A stretch of 64,000 nucleotides of DNA from Mucilaginibacter aquariorum (lineage in GTDB: Bacteria; Bacteroidota; Bacteroidia; Sphingobacteriales; Sphingobacteriaceae). A program made the position numbers and the translations under genes. This document shows positions 35,828 through 45,042 of this stretch, piece by piece (positions within the stretch are counted from its first letter, which is position 1; each line of letters begins with the position of its first letter). Below the pieces are notes generated by a model. It was not told where the DNA came from and made no database searches. It saw only the letters and a program-made list of their open reading frames with translations. The stretch covers positions 1-64,000 of the forward strand of contig NZ_JANHOH010000001.1 of NCBI RefSeq assembly GCF_024498135.1, given 5' to 3'.

Positions 35828-36718
35828 ATGAAAACATTATCATTATCAGTTTTGATTTTGACAGCTTTAACCGCATGTAATAATAAGGAAGAAAAATATG
35901 ACGCATCGGGTACATTTGAGGCCGTTGAAACCATTGTCTCCGCAGAAGCGTCCGGCGCTATCAAGGCGCTCGACCTGGAAGAAGGCCAGATGTTAAAGGC
36001 CGGCCAGGTGGTTGGATATATAGACAGCGCGCAGCTCTATTTAAAGAAGAAACAACTACAGGCGCAAATAAGTACGGTGTTAAGCGGAAAGCCAAATATA
36101 GCCGTACAAACAGCCTCACTTCGGGAACAACTGCGTCAGGCCGAACGTGAACAAAGGCGCATTACCAACCTGCTAAAAGCCGATGCCGCCACGCAGAAAC
36201 AACTGGACGATGCCCATACGCAGGTAGTGGTTGTAAAAAAGCAAATCGCGGCAACCCGGTCATCACTGGGTATTACCTCGGCCAACCTTAATGAGCAAAC
36301 CGCACCTTTAAACGTGCAAATACAGCAAATCAATGATCAGCTTGAAAAATGCCGGATCGTTAATGAGGTTAACGGTATAGTATTGACCAAATACGCCGAG
36401 GTAAATGAGGTTACCGCCGATGGTAAACCCATATACAAGATAGCCGCGCTGGACTTTATAAAACTCAGGGCTTATATCACCGGTGACCAGCTATCGCACG
36501 TAAAGGTTGGTCAGCGGGTAAAGGTGCTGGTTGATGATACGAAAGATACTTACAAAACCTATACAGGGACAGTAGAGCGGGTGAGTGACAAAGCGGAATT
36601 TACGCCAAAAACCATTCAGACCAAAGATGAACGTGCCAACCTGGTGTATGCCGTTAAGATCAGGATAAAGAATGATGGCTATCTGAAAATAGGGATGTAC
36701 GCGGACGTAAAATTATAA
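35828..36718 (+). CDS. HlyD/YbhG-type membrane-fusion lipoprotein
   Basis: The 296-residue periplasmic adaptor has a lipoprotein signal (LILTALTACNNKEE, Cys17). The split biotinyl-lipoyl domain is GTFEAVETIVSAEASGAIKALDLEEGQMLKAGQVVGYID and, later, CRIVNEVNGIVLTKYAEVNEVTADGKPIYKIA. Between the two is a coiled-coil hairpin (QLRQAEREQRRITNLLKADAATQKQLDDA). The C-terminal beta-barrel includes VKVGQRVKVLVDD. It bridges the ATPase/permease complex and TolC. Its last base overlaps the ATG of the next gene. Confidence 0.93.
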   Translation: MKTLSLSVLILTALTACNNKEEKYDASGTFEAVETIVSAEASGAIKALDLEEGQMLKAGQVVGYIDSAQLYLKKKQLQAQISTVLSGKPNIAVQTASLREQLRQAEREQRRITNLLKADAATQKQLDDAHTQVVVVKKQIAATRSSLGITSANLNEQTAPLNVQIQQINDQLEKCRIVNEVNGIVLTKYAEVNEVTADGKPIYKIAALDFIKLRAYITGDQLSHVKVGQRVKVLVDDTKDTYKTYTGTVERVSDKAEFTPKTIQTKDERANLVYAVKIRIKNDGYLKIGMYADVKL

Positions 36719-37632
36719 TGATGGAAGCTGTAGTAGTTAAGGATTTAAGCAAGGTTTATGATAAGGATAAAACGGCGGTTGATGCGGTATCATTTTCGGT
36801 AGAACAGGGCGAGATATTTGGCTTAATAGGGCCGGACGGCGCGGGGAAAACCAGCATTTTCCGGATGCTTACTACGCTGTTGCTTCCGGATGGCGGCTCG
36901 GCTACGGTAGACGGTTTTGATGTGGTGAAAGATTACAAACAGATCAGGAGCAGGGTAGGATATATGCCCGGCAAGTTTTCCTTGTATCAGGATCTGACGG
37001 TTGAAGAAAACCTCAATTTTTTCGCTGTCATTTTTAATACTACCGTTCAGGAAAATTATCATCTTATTAAGGATATCTATATGCAGCTGGAACCTTTTAA
37101 GACGCGGCGCGCCGGTAAACTGTCGGGGGGAATGAAACAGAAACTGGCATTATGCTGTGCCTTGATCCATAAACCGTCTGTTTTGTTTTTAGATGAACCC
37201 ACGACGGGGGTAGATCCGGTTTCGCGCAAGGAGTTTTGGGAGATGTTGAAAAAGTTGAAGGCGCAAAATATCAGCATAGTCGTATCTACCCCATACATGG
37301 ACGAGGCCAATTTGTGCGACCATATCGCCCTGATCCAATCGGGTAAAATATTGTCTGTTGACAGCCCTGCCAATATTGTACGCTCTTATCCGGAAGACCT
37401 TTATGCTATAAAAGCCGAAAATATGCGCTCGCTTTTAAAAGCCCTGCACCAATACAACGAGGTGCTTGATAGTTACGCCTTTGGCGAATATGCACATGTT
37501 GCCTTTAAGGATAAACACCCTGATTTAAGCAAAATAAGAACTTATCTGGAACAGCAGGGCGTTAACGGCACAGATCTGAAAAAGACCGAAGTAACCATTG
37601 AGGACAGTTTTATTAAACTCTTAAAGAATTAA
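36718..37632 (+). CDS. ABC transporter ATPase, first subunit, with unusual H-loop
   Basis: The 304-residue ATPase has Walker A GLIGPDGAGKTS, Q-loop MPGKFSLYQDLTVEENL, a canonical signature KLSGGMKQKL, and Walker B SVLFLDEPTTGVDP. The switch segment reads VVSTPYMDEA, where the usual His (THYMDEA) is Pro. A C-terminal extension of about 80 residues follows the D-loop region, as in drug and YbhF-like ATPases. The neighbouring ATPase has the opposite set of changes, so the two probably form a heterodimer with one working ATP site. It is part of the six-gene exporter operon. Confidence 0.93.
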   Translation: MMEAVVVKDLSKVYDKDKTAVDAVSFSVEQGEIFGLIGPDGAGKTSIFRMLTTLLLPDGGSATVDGFDVVKDYKQIRSRVGYMPGKFSLYQDLTVEENLNFFAVIFNTTVQENYHLIKDIYMQLEPFKTRRAGKLSGGMKQKLALCCALIHKPSVLFLDEPTTGVDPVSRKEFWEMLKKLKAQNISIVVSTPYMDEANLCDHIALIQSGKILSVDSPANIVRSYPEDLYAIKAENMRSLLKALHQYNEVLDSYAFGEYAHVAFKDKHPDLSKIRTYLEQQGVNGTDLKKTEVTIEDSFIKLLKN

Positions 37633-37633
37633 T

Positions 37634-38374
37634 ATGAATGAGCCGGTTATAAAAACAAATAAACTAACAAAACGTTTCGGCGGTTTTATTGCCGCCGACG
37701 AGATCACCTTTACGGTAGATCAGGGCGAGATATTCGGTTTCCTGGGGGCTAACGGCGCGGGTAAAACAACCGCCATGCGCATGTTATGCGGACTGTCCAT
37801 TCCGTCATCGGGCCAGGCTACCATTGCCGGGTTTGATGTATATAAGCAAACCGAGCAGATTAAAAAGAATATAGGTTACATGAGCCAAAAGTTCTCGCTT
37901 TATGAGGACTTGACCATACTGGAAAACATCAGGTTCTTTGGGGGTATTTATGGTTTGTCTGACCGGCAACTGAAAACCAAAAGCGAAGAGCTGATCGATA
38001 AGCTTGGGCTGCAGAACGAAGCGAAAAAGCTGGTGGCTTCGCTACCTTTGGGCTGGAAACAAAAACTCTCGTTCTCGGTGGCTATTCTGCACGAGCCAAA
38101 AATTGTTTTTCTGGATGAACCTACAGGAGGTGTTGACCCGGTAACACGCAGGCAGTTCTGGGACCTGATCTATAACGCGGCAGATAACGGGGTAACCATA
38201 TTTGTAACCACCCATTATATGGACGAAGCGGAGTACTGTAACCGCATATCTATCATGGTAGATGGCAAGATCAAGGCATTGGATTCCCCTGCTAATTTAA
38301 AAGCCAGCTTCGGTGTCGGCTCTATGGACGAAGTATTTTATGAACTGGCCCGCGGCGCAAAACGAAGCGATTAA
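37634..38374 (+). CDS. ABC transporter ATPase, second subunit, with unusual signature motif
   Basis: The 246-residue ATPase has Walker A GFLGANGAGKTTAMRML, Q-loop MSQKFSLYEDLTILENI, Walker B IVFLDEPTGGVDP and a normal switch His in VTTHYMDEAEYC. The ABC signature, normally LSGGQ, reads SLPLGWKQKL. In YbhF these two ATPases are one fused polypeptide; here they are separate genes one base apart. It works with the first ATPase and the two permeases. Confidence 0.93.
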   Translation: MNEPVIKTNKLTKRFGGFIAADEITFTVDQGEIFGFLGANGAGKTTAMRMLCGLSIPSSGQATIAGFDVYKQTEQIKKNIGYMSQKFSLYEDLTILENIRFFGGIYGLSDRQLKTKSEELIDKLGLQNEAKKLVASLPLGWKQKLSFSVAILHEPKIVFLDEPTGGVDPVTRRQFWDLIYNAADNGVTIFVTTHYMDEAEYCNRISIMVDGKIKALDSPANLKASFGVGSMDEVFYELARGAKRSD

Positions 38375-38384
38375 ACATTTGGCG

Positions 38385-39491
38385 ATGAAACAATTTTCAA
38401 TATTTATAAAAAAAGAGTTTACGCATGTATTACGTGACCGTAAAACATTGCTCATCCTTTTCGGAATGCCTGTCGTGCAGATCCTGATCTTTGGGTTTGC
38501 CCTTACCAATGAGGTAAAGAACGCCCGGATAGCCATTTTAGATCAGGCTAATGACCCGGCTTCACATCAGCTTATCACAAAAATTGCGGCCAGTAAATAT
38601 TTCGAAACGGAACAGGCAGTAATGAACCGCCGGCAAATGGAAGATGCTTTTAAAAGGGGCAGCATACGGCTGGCAGTAATTTTCCCCGCCAATTTTAACA
38701 ATGAGCTACTGCATCAGCACAATGCCGGGATACAGGTAATTGCCGACGCGTCCGACCCCAATAATGCGACCACGTTAACCAGTTATGTCACCGCGATCAT
38801 CCAGGATTACCTTGCTGCGCTTAACAAAACAGGCCAGACGCCTTACCGTATTTCTCCTGAGATCAGGATGCTCTACAATCCCCAGCTTAAGGGGGCCTCG
38901 AATTTTGTCCCTGGCGTAATGGCATTGGTGCTCATGCTGGTTTGTGTAATGATGACCGCTGTATCCATTGTTAAAGAAAAGGAAACCGGTACGATGGAAA
39001 TTCTGTTGGTTTCATCTTTTAAGCCATTGCTGGTAATTGCATCAAAAGCGGTACCCTATCTGATGCTGTCGCTCGTTAACGTGGCATCTATTTTATTACT
39101 GAGTGTTTTTGTACTCGATTTGCCGGTGAACGGGAATGTATTTCTGTTGTTTGCCGAGAGTACACTTTTTATTATAACCTGCCTTACGCTGGGTATTTTT
39201 ATTTCAGTTAAAACCAGTTCGCAGCAGGTGGCCATGCTCATTTCATTAATGGGCATGCTATTGCCCACCATCCTGTTCAGTGGCTTTATGTTTCCCATTG
39301 AAAATATGCCGGTTGCACTGCAATTGATTTCCAATATTATTCCCGCAAAATGGTATTACATCATTGTAAAAGCCATCATGATCAAAGGGTCGGGGTTTAA
39401 CGCGATATGGAAGGAAACGCTTATATTATCGGGCATAACTGTTTTTCTGCTCATAGTAAGCTTAAAAAGTTTTAAGATACGTTTATCATGA
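38385..39491 (+). CDS. ABC-2 type permease, first subunit
   Basis: The 368-residue protein is read from ATG 38385 (MKQFSIFIKKEFTHVLRDRKTLL, the typical ABC-2 N-terminus); an upstream in-frame ATG at 38313 would overlap the previous gene by 62 bases. After the first span comes a periplasmic domain of about 150 residues. The five-helix core follows: NFVPGVMALVLMLVCVMMTAVSIVKEKETGTMEILLVSSFKP, LMLSLVNVASILLLSVFVLDL, and MLISLMGMLLPTILFSGFMFPIENMP. The KEKETGTMEILL coupling helix is the contact to the ATPases. It overlaps the next permease by four bases. Confidence 0.92.
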   Translation: MKQFSIFIKKEFTHVLRDRKTLLILFGMPVVQILIFGFALTNEVKNARIAILDQANDPASHQLITKIAASKYFETEQAVMNRRQMEDAFKRGSIRLAVIFPANFNNELLHQHNAGIQVIADASDPNNATTLTSYVTAIIQDYLAALNKTGQTPYRISPEIRMLYNPQLKGASNFVPGVMALVLMLVCVMMTAVSIVKEKETGTMEILLVSSFKPLLVIASKAVPYLMLSLVNVASILLLSVFVLDLPVNGNVFLLFAESTLFIITCLTLGIFISVKTSSQQVAMLISLMGMLLPTILFSGFMFPIENMPVALQLISNIIPAKWYYIIVKAIMIKGSGFNAIWKETLILSGITVFLLIVSLKSFKIRLS

Positions 39492-40606
39492 GAACCATCA
39501 GATTTTTACTGCAAAAGGAATTCAGACAAATATTCCGTAACAGGGCCATACTGGCCATGGTTATTGTAATGCCGGTAATACAGCTGCTTATCCTTCCAAT
39601 GGCTGCCAATTACGAGGTGAAGAATATCAATATCGCCATAATTGATAACGATCATTCGTCCTATTCACAAAAACTCATTTCCAAAATCACGTCGTCGGGT
39701 TATTTTAAACTTACCGGTTATAACTTTTCATTTAAAGAAGCATTCCGGCTTATTGAAACTGATGATGCCGACCTGATACTGGAAATACCGCGGGGGTTTG
39801 AACGCAACCTGGTGCGCGAGAACGGGCAAAAAATATTCATCGCGGTAAATGCCATCAATGGCACCAAGGCCAATTTGGGTGGCGTTTACCTTACCGGTAT
39901 TATTAAAGATTTTAACGGCGAAGTGCGACTGCAACTGGTGCCGCCTGCAAAATTTGACCGGACGCTTTCAATTGATATCGCGTCATCTAACTGGTTTAAT
40001 CCATTTCTTGACTATCATGTATTTATGGTGCCCGGTATTTTGGCTATTTTGGTAACCATGGTAGGGGGATTTTTAGCTGCACTTAATATTGTAAAGGAAA
40101 AGGAGGTTGGCACCATTGAGCAAATCAATGTAACACCTATAAAAAAGCATCATTTTATATTAGGTAAACTTATCCCGTTCTGGGTGCTGGGTAACGTGGT
40201 ATTCACTCTCGGGCTTATTGTCGCATGGCTTATTTACCGTATTATCCCCGTGGGGAATATCTTTTTACTGTATAGTTTTGTATCGGTTTACCTGCTGGCT
40301 GTTTTGGGTTTTGGATTACTGATCTCAACCTTTTGCGAAACTCAGCAGCAGGCCATGTTCATTATGTTTTTCTTTATGATGGTTTTCATACTGATGGGTG
40401 GCCTGTTTACCTCTATCGACAGCATGCCCGACTGGGCAAAAGCGGTTAGTCAATTTAACCCGGTGAGTTATCTTATTGAAGTCATGCGGATGATCATCCT
40501 GAAGGGGAGTGGTTTTAAAGATATCCTGAGACAATTAGGCATTATAGCTTTATTTGCTGTTGTATTCAATGGCTGGGCTATTTTTAATTATAAGAAAACC
40601 AGCTGA
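39488..40606 (+). CDS. ABC-2 type permease, second subunit
   Basis: The 372-residue protein is a paralogue of the preceding permease: MRTIRFLLQKEFRQIFRNRA at the start, an extracytoplasmic domain with IDNDHSSYSQKLISKI, the coupling helix VKEKEVGTIEQINVTPIKKHH, and spans such as FIMFFFMMVFILMGGLFTSIDSMPDW. Two half-permeases and two ATPases make a complete YbhFSR-type exporter for a small toxic or signalling molecule. It is the last gene of the operon. The substrate is unknown. Confidence 0.92.
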   Translation: MRTIRFLLQKEFRQIFRNRAILAMVIVMPVIQLLILPMAANYEVKNINIAIIDNDHSSYSQKLISKITSSGYFKLTGYNFSFKEAFRLIETDDADLILEIPRGFERNLVRENGQKIFIAVNAINGTKANLGGVYLTGIIKDFNGEVRLQLVPPAKFDRTLSIDIASSNWFNPFLDYHVFMVPGILAILVTMVGGFLAALNIVKEKEVGTIEQINVTPIKKHHFILGKLIPFWVLGNVVFTLGLIVAWLIYRIIPVGNIFLLYSFVSVYLLAVLGFGLLISTFCETQQQAMFIMFFFMMVFILMGGLFTSIDSMPDWAKAVSQFNPVSYLIEVMRMIILKGSGFKDILRQLGIIALFAVVFNGWAIFNYKKTS

Positions 40607-40926
40607 TGTAAATCGTGTTCCTTTCTAAATTTTGTTAATACATTACGAATAACAGAGCTTCTTGACCATCGGTCAACACTATTTGCATATATGCTTATTT
40701 GGTACGTTAAAGATTATTTGAACTCCTTTCTGCCGCGGCATCAGCGATCCCCTGTCATCTCAAAAGATAATCACTCCGCTTTTCGCACGTTTCAAGGCAA
40801 GGGTCTTTAGCATTTATTTTTGAAAAATATTTTAAGGTTGAATTAGTTTTAACAGCTTTTTATGGGCGATCTATCTGTTTTTTTACTCCCAGCGCATTCG
40901 GGGAGGCCAAATTGGGGAATTATTTA
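40607..40926. other. intergenic stretch after the efflux operon
   Basis: The region between the convergent efflux operon and lipoprotein gene holds a perfect 6-bp palindrome TTGACC-ATC-GGTCAA at 40662-40676 without a T-run, and no supportable gene. I see nothing else in it. Confidence 0.4.
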
Positions 40927-42087
40927 TTAATATAAATTGGATAGGGTGTCAGTAACCAGGTGGTTGGCAGGGTTCGTTGCGATCTGAATGCCAAATTGTG
41001 CTTCTTTCGGATTGGATGCCCTTGAGTTTAACTCTTTAAATAGCTCATAATAAAAAATGAAGTTACAATGCGGTTTGTACTGATCATGCATAAGCGTTAA
41101 AAAACCACCTTTGCCTAAACCATTTGGATTGGGAGTGGCACCACCGCCAAACGAGATTCCGGTTTCACTTAACCCTACCTGCGTAACCAGGGGACTCGCC
41201 GGTTGCGTCAAAAATTTATATTTCAGGCGATTAATCGCCTCATTTGCCATTGGCACATCCTGGCTATAAACATTGTGCGATTTATCAGTCCCGTATTCCT
41301 CGCCGTTGTACCAATTCAAAAGCATGAAGTCCAGCTTTTTGTTTTGCGCGAGCATATCTTTGCTGAACTTAAGGAACAATCCGTAATGGAGCCAGGCATA
41401 ATTAGTGCCGATTTTGATTGAACTATCGGCAGCCCTTATGCCGTCGTAGGCTCCCAGCATAAATTGGAAATAGGCGGGATATTTGGTCATGTCATATTTG
41501 GCATCATTTTGGCCAATCACAGGCTCCTGCGTGCCGGAATATGTTGCTTTTAATATCAAAGCGTTATTATCATTTTCCAATTCATTAAAAATTTGGATAA
41601 ATTGGATCTTTCCCTGCAATGCAGCGCGTGATGCAAAACCATACCCCCGGTTATAGCCTGATGTGTTGTAGTTCGTGAGTTCGGTGGTTGTATAAGTTAT
41701 GCCGTTTGCAGGTGCAGTGACAGCGGGGTTATTCATGATTGCTAAAATGCCTATACCGGCATTATACGCGGAATCAACAAATGGCTGGAATGCAGGGTTG
41801 GACGGAACACCGCTGCTGTTCATACTTACATCGGTACGGAAATAATTAAAGTTCATTTGTTTGGCCAGACTGATGGCAAAACTTATTTTATCAGCCACAT
41901 AATCCGTATTGTTTGCCTGACCAAAATGAACGTTAACGCCATAAACACTGTCTGTGCGAAAAGGGATTGATTGTACCGACCGGGCTGTTGCCTTTATGTT
42001 TTGCAAGGAAGCTGGTTTAACCTGAATATTATTTTTACAAGCGGTTAGCACCAGTAATACTGCGGGGAAAAGAAGACTTTTTTTCAT
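40927..42087 (-). CDS. secreted GH-A-clan-like lipoprotein
   Basis: The 386-residue lipoprotein (signal LFPAVLLVLTAC, Cys17) has the features of a (beta/alpha)8 glycosidase. They are VYGVNVHFGQ at the first strand, FNYFRTDVSM at the second, and IQFIQIFNELENDN at the fourth with the Asn-Glu acid/base pair. DFMLLNWYNGEEYG follows, and VTQVGLSETGISFGG at the seventh carries a candidate nucleophile Glu. This pattern fits GH5/GH39-like enzymes, but the family is not certain. Monocistronic, convergent with the efflux operon. It may be a hydrolase acting on plant or microbial polysaccharide. Confidence 0.75.
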   Translation of the reverse strand: MKKSLLFPAVLLVLTACKNNIQVKPASLQNIKATARSVQSIPFRTDSVYGVNVHFGQANNTDYVADKISFAISLAKQMNFNYFRTDVSMNSSGVPSNPAFQPFVDSAYNAGIGILAIMNNPAVTAPANGITYTTTELTNYNTSGYNRGYGFASRAALQGKIQFIQIFNELENDNNALILKATYSGTQEPVIGQNDAKYDMTKYPAYFQFMLGAYDGIRAADSSIKIGTNYAWLHYGLFLKFSKDMLAQNKKLDFMLLNWYNGEEYGTDKSHNVYSQDVPMANEAINRLKYKFLTQPASPLVTQVGLSETGISFGGGATPNPNGLGKGGFLTLMHDQYKPHCNFIFYYELFKELNSRASNPKEAQFGIQIATNPANHLVTDTLSNLY

Positions 42088-42894
42088 GATTTTCGTTTAA
42101 GCAGTTATGAATTGAATTTTAAGAATTGACAATTGTTCAATGCAAGTATGTTTTTAAAAGAAATGATTGAAAATAAAAGGCAACGGGTATCCTTTTGAAA
42201 CTAGGGGATAGTATATCTTAATATTGTTTTAAATGTTCTTTTACGGAATACGATTCTATTTGGTTACCTTAAAGTGCCTGTTAGATTTTATTGCCAAAAA
42301 AAGGTCAGCGAAGCGTTTTGTGCTCTATACATCGGGCCCGGCTATCTCATTTTGCGCTTCGGCGTACATAAGCATTACTTCCCAGGCGCAGCATCACGGC
42401 ATCTCCGTAAAAAAAGCAATGGCGTTATCCAGAGATTCGACAACGATGCCGACGTTGTTCATTTTTATTAAATTGTTTTTTGCCATCGTTTGTCTTCCTA
42501 TCAATTAAAGCTTAGATAATATCCAATACAAACTTCTATAAAGTTTATCGCATCGGATTGTATAAATCGGAACCGGAGTGGAAAAGCGCTGCGCCGGCTG
42601 ATGCGCTTGTCATTCTGATACATCCTCTGCTTTTTTCTGATAGGTAAGAGCCAATACCGGAGAGCAAGCTCACCGTCTTTTATAAAGACCGGTACGGGGT
42701 TCACTTTTGATGGCTGGAAAGCGAACAGGGCGGGGCAACCTTCTACGTGGCGATGCAGGCAGCGATCTGCTCACGCAATGCCTGACTATCCGGTTCTGTT
42801 TTGTTAGAATAATTGATATATTTGGATTAGTGAACATCCAATCACATTTAACTACTCTTTACGTTTCCCCTCTCAAAGCTTATATTGCAGCGTC
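42088..42894. other. 807-bp intergenic stretch upstream of the ECF sigma gene
   Basis: There is no supportable gene here; the open frames seen (for example 42233-42508) lack recognisable sequence. At 42817-42824 TATATTTG matches the TANNTTTG element, with a weak TTC at the -33 distance (42794), and may be the sigma gene's promoter about 70 bases before its ATG. The remainder could include decayed sequence. Confidence 0.4.
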
Positions 42895-43470
42895 ATGGGC
42901 CCGGATTTGAAAATAGCGGATGATGCTGAACTTTTGTTACTCCTTAGTAAGGGAAGTAAGCCGGCTTTCGATGTGCTCTATAATAAATATTGGAAACAGG
43001 TTTATAATACAGCTTATAAAAGGCTCAATGATGCGGAGCGCGCACAGGATATTGCCCAGGACGTTTTTGTACAACTATGGATCCGGGGTTCTAAAGCACC
43101 TATAGCTAATCTGCCCGCGTATCTCCTTGTTGCCGCCCGTAACGGTGTATTCAAGAAAATGGAAAAGGAAGCTAAGTATGCAGCCTTACCGGATGGCGCC
43201 GAAGAAATTGAAAGCACGGCAGGGCGGGCAGACGCTAATATGCTTCATGATGAATTTTTAAAGGCATTTACCGATCTTGTAAGTACGTTGCCCCCTCAGC
43301 AGCAAATGATATTTAGCTTACGTTTTAATGAAGGCCTCTCCAGCCAGCAAATAGCCGACCAATTGAATATTTCGCCAAAAACAGTGAGAAACCAAATGGG
43401 AAGAGCGCTTAATACATTGAGGAAATCGCTTTTTTTACTCTATGTGGTGATTTATTTCTATCAAAAGTAA
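42895..43470 (+). CDS. ECF RNA polymerase sigma factor (Bacteroidota FecI-like)
   Basis: The 191-residue sigma factor has region 2 (AFDVLYNKYWKQVYNTAYKRL, AQDIAQDVFVQLWIRG) and region 4 (LPPQQQMIFSLRFNEGLSSQQIADQLNISPKTVRNQMGRAL). It is followed by a FecR-type anti-sigma gene and a SusC receptor with an N-terminal signalling domain, the standard trans-envelope set. The receptor signals through FecR to release this sigma factor, which switches on the SusCD operon. Its own promoter may be at 42817. Confidence 0.94.
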   Translation: MGPDLKIADDAELLLLLSKGSKPAFDVLYNKYWKQVYNTAYKRLNDAERAQDIAQDVFVQLWIRGSKAPIANLPAYLLVAARNGVFKKMEKEAKYAALPDGAEEIESTAGRADANMLHDEFLKAFTDLVSTLPPQQQMIFSLRFNEGLSSQQIADQLNISPKTVRNQMGRALNTLRKSLFLLYVVIYFYQK

Positions 43471-43657
43471 CAATTCTTAACTTTCAGAAGCCCAAAAGTG
43501 GTTAAAAACAACTAACTATTGTTTTTAATATATTTTATTATATAAATATGCACCCCGTATAGCCAAATATACCTGTTGTTAAATAAATGTAAATTATTTT
43601 TTAATTCTTGTGGGCTATTTGCATTTTTTTGACTCATGTATATATAATAAGATTTTA

Positions 43658-44833
43658 ATGGACCCTGCAGACAAGCAATATTTTATAAAGATATTAACAA
43701 AGTACAGACTCGGTAACGCTACAAACGAAGAAGTAAAGTTTCTGGAAACTTACTATAATGTGTTCGATTTAAGCGATGATCTCATCACCAGCGAAAATGA
43801 GGGAGATTATATTCATTTAAAAGACGCCATTAAAGATGTAGTTGACCAACGGATCAGGGATTATCAAAAGCAATCCATCGCTCCGCGTATGAAGTATCTA
43901 TGGGTAAAATATGCGGCGGCAGCTTTAATCCTATTTTTCATATCATTTGGAATATATTTTCTTATCAATACCAATAATGTAAAAAACAACAATGTTGTTG
44001 TAAATGCTTATAAGGGGATTGTTCCAGGTGGTAATAAAGCACTTTTAACGCTTAGTAATGGAACAAAAATTTTGCTGGACGATGCTTTAAAAGGTGAAAT
44101 TGCCCGGCAGGCAGGGGTGATCATCACTAAAATGGCCGATGGGCAGCTTGTTTACAAGGTACTTAGCGTCCAAACCGGTCAGCATCAGTTGTTTCAAAAC
44201 TCAATAGCTACACCAAAGGGCGGCCAATACAAAGTTATCCTGCCCGACGGCACTAACGTTTGGCTTAATGCTTCATCATCTATAACCTATCCAACTGTGT
44301 TTACGGGTAATGAGCGTATGGTAACCCTTACCGGTGAGGCCTATTTCGAAGTGGTAAAGAATAAACAGATGCCCTTCAGGGTAAAATCGGCCATGCAAAC
44401 TATTGAAGTATTAGGAACTCACTTTAACATAAACGCTTATGATGATGAGGCGGTTATGGGAACAACTTTATTGGAGGGTTCGGTAAAAGTTACTTCACCA
44501 TCAGGCACCGTTACTATTGCGCCAGGGGAGCAAGCTGTTATTAACAGAGATGGTGACGGGACTATTATTAAACGCCAGGTAGATATTGATCAGGAAGTGG
44601 CATGGAAAAATGGCATATTCTCTTTCAATGGCGAAGATATCCGATCAGTAATGAGGCAAGTGAGCCGCTGGTACAATATTGATGTGGTTTACGATAAGGA
44701 TATTCCCCATGAAAAATATTTCGGCGAAATTTCAAGAAGCAGCAGCCTGGGCGATGTTTTTAAAATACTGGAGCTTAATAATGTAAAGTTCAGCATTGAA
44801 GGCAAAACTGTAACGGTTTCTAATAAAAAATAA
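43658..44833 (+). CDS. FecR-type anti-sigma factor
   Basis: Read from ATG 43658 (MDPADKQYFIKIL) the protein has 391 residues. Its cytoplasmic N-terminus is anti-sigma, a single span (AAALILFFISFGIYFLI) lies at about residues 88-104, and the periplasmic FecR domain includes YKVILPDGTNVWLNASSSITYP and GEAYFEVVKNKQMPFRV. A C-terminal DUF4974/STN-like domain follows (SFNGEDIRSVMRQVSRWYNIDVVYD). It holds the ECF sigma factor until the partner receptor binds its ligand. There is no separate regulator in the locus. Confidence 0.93.
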   Translation: MDPADKQYFIKILTKYRLGNATNEEVKFLETYYNVFDLSDDLITSENEGDYIHLKDAIKDVVDQRIRDYQKQSIAPRMKYLWVKYAAAALILFFISFGIYFLINTNNVKNNNVVVNAYKGIVPGGNKALLTLSNGTKILLDDALKGEIARQAGVIITKMADGQLVYKVLSVQTGQHQLFQNSIATPKGGQYKVILPDGTNVWLNASSSITYPTVFTGNERMVTLTGEAYFEVVKNKQMPFRVKSAMQTIEVLGTHFNINAYDDEAVMGTTLLEGSVKVTSPSGTVTIAPGEQAVINRDGDGTIIKRQVDIDQEVAWKNGIFSFNGEDIRSVMRQVSRWYNIDVVYDKDIPHEKYFGEISRSSSLGDVFKILELNNVKFSIEGKTVTVSNKK

Positions 44834-45042
44834 GCGCATCTATCTAACCCGATCTTTAACTAAAAAAACAACTAACTAACTAAACTAACACTTAATCGAA
44901 AGGCATGAATAGAAAACTACTCTAACTCCACGGAATTTTTGACAAGAAAAAACCGGAAGCGTCTCACAGCTCCCGGTGAAGGTCAGCAGTATTAGATGTT
45001 CAAGGCCAATGCTGCATTTGTTTAACCCTATTAATCAAAAAT

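Noticed and set aside
42233..42508. 91-codon plus-strand frame upstream of the sigma gene
   Set aside because: Odd composition (many Cys, Phe, Arg), overlaps another frame, no family resemblance.
44860..44890. AACTAACTAAC short repeat before susC
   Set aside because: Simple low-complexity sequence with no spacing pattern or fold that would support a regulatory element.
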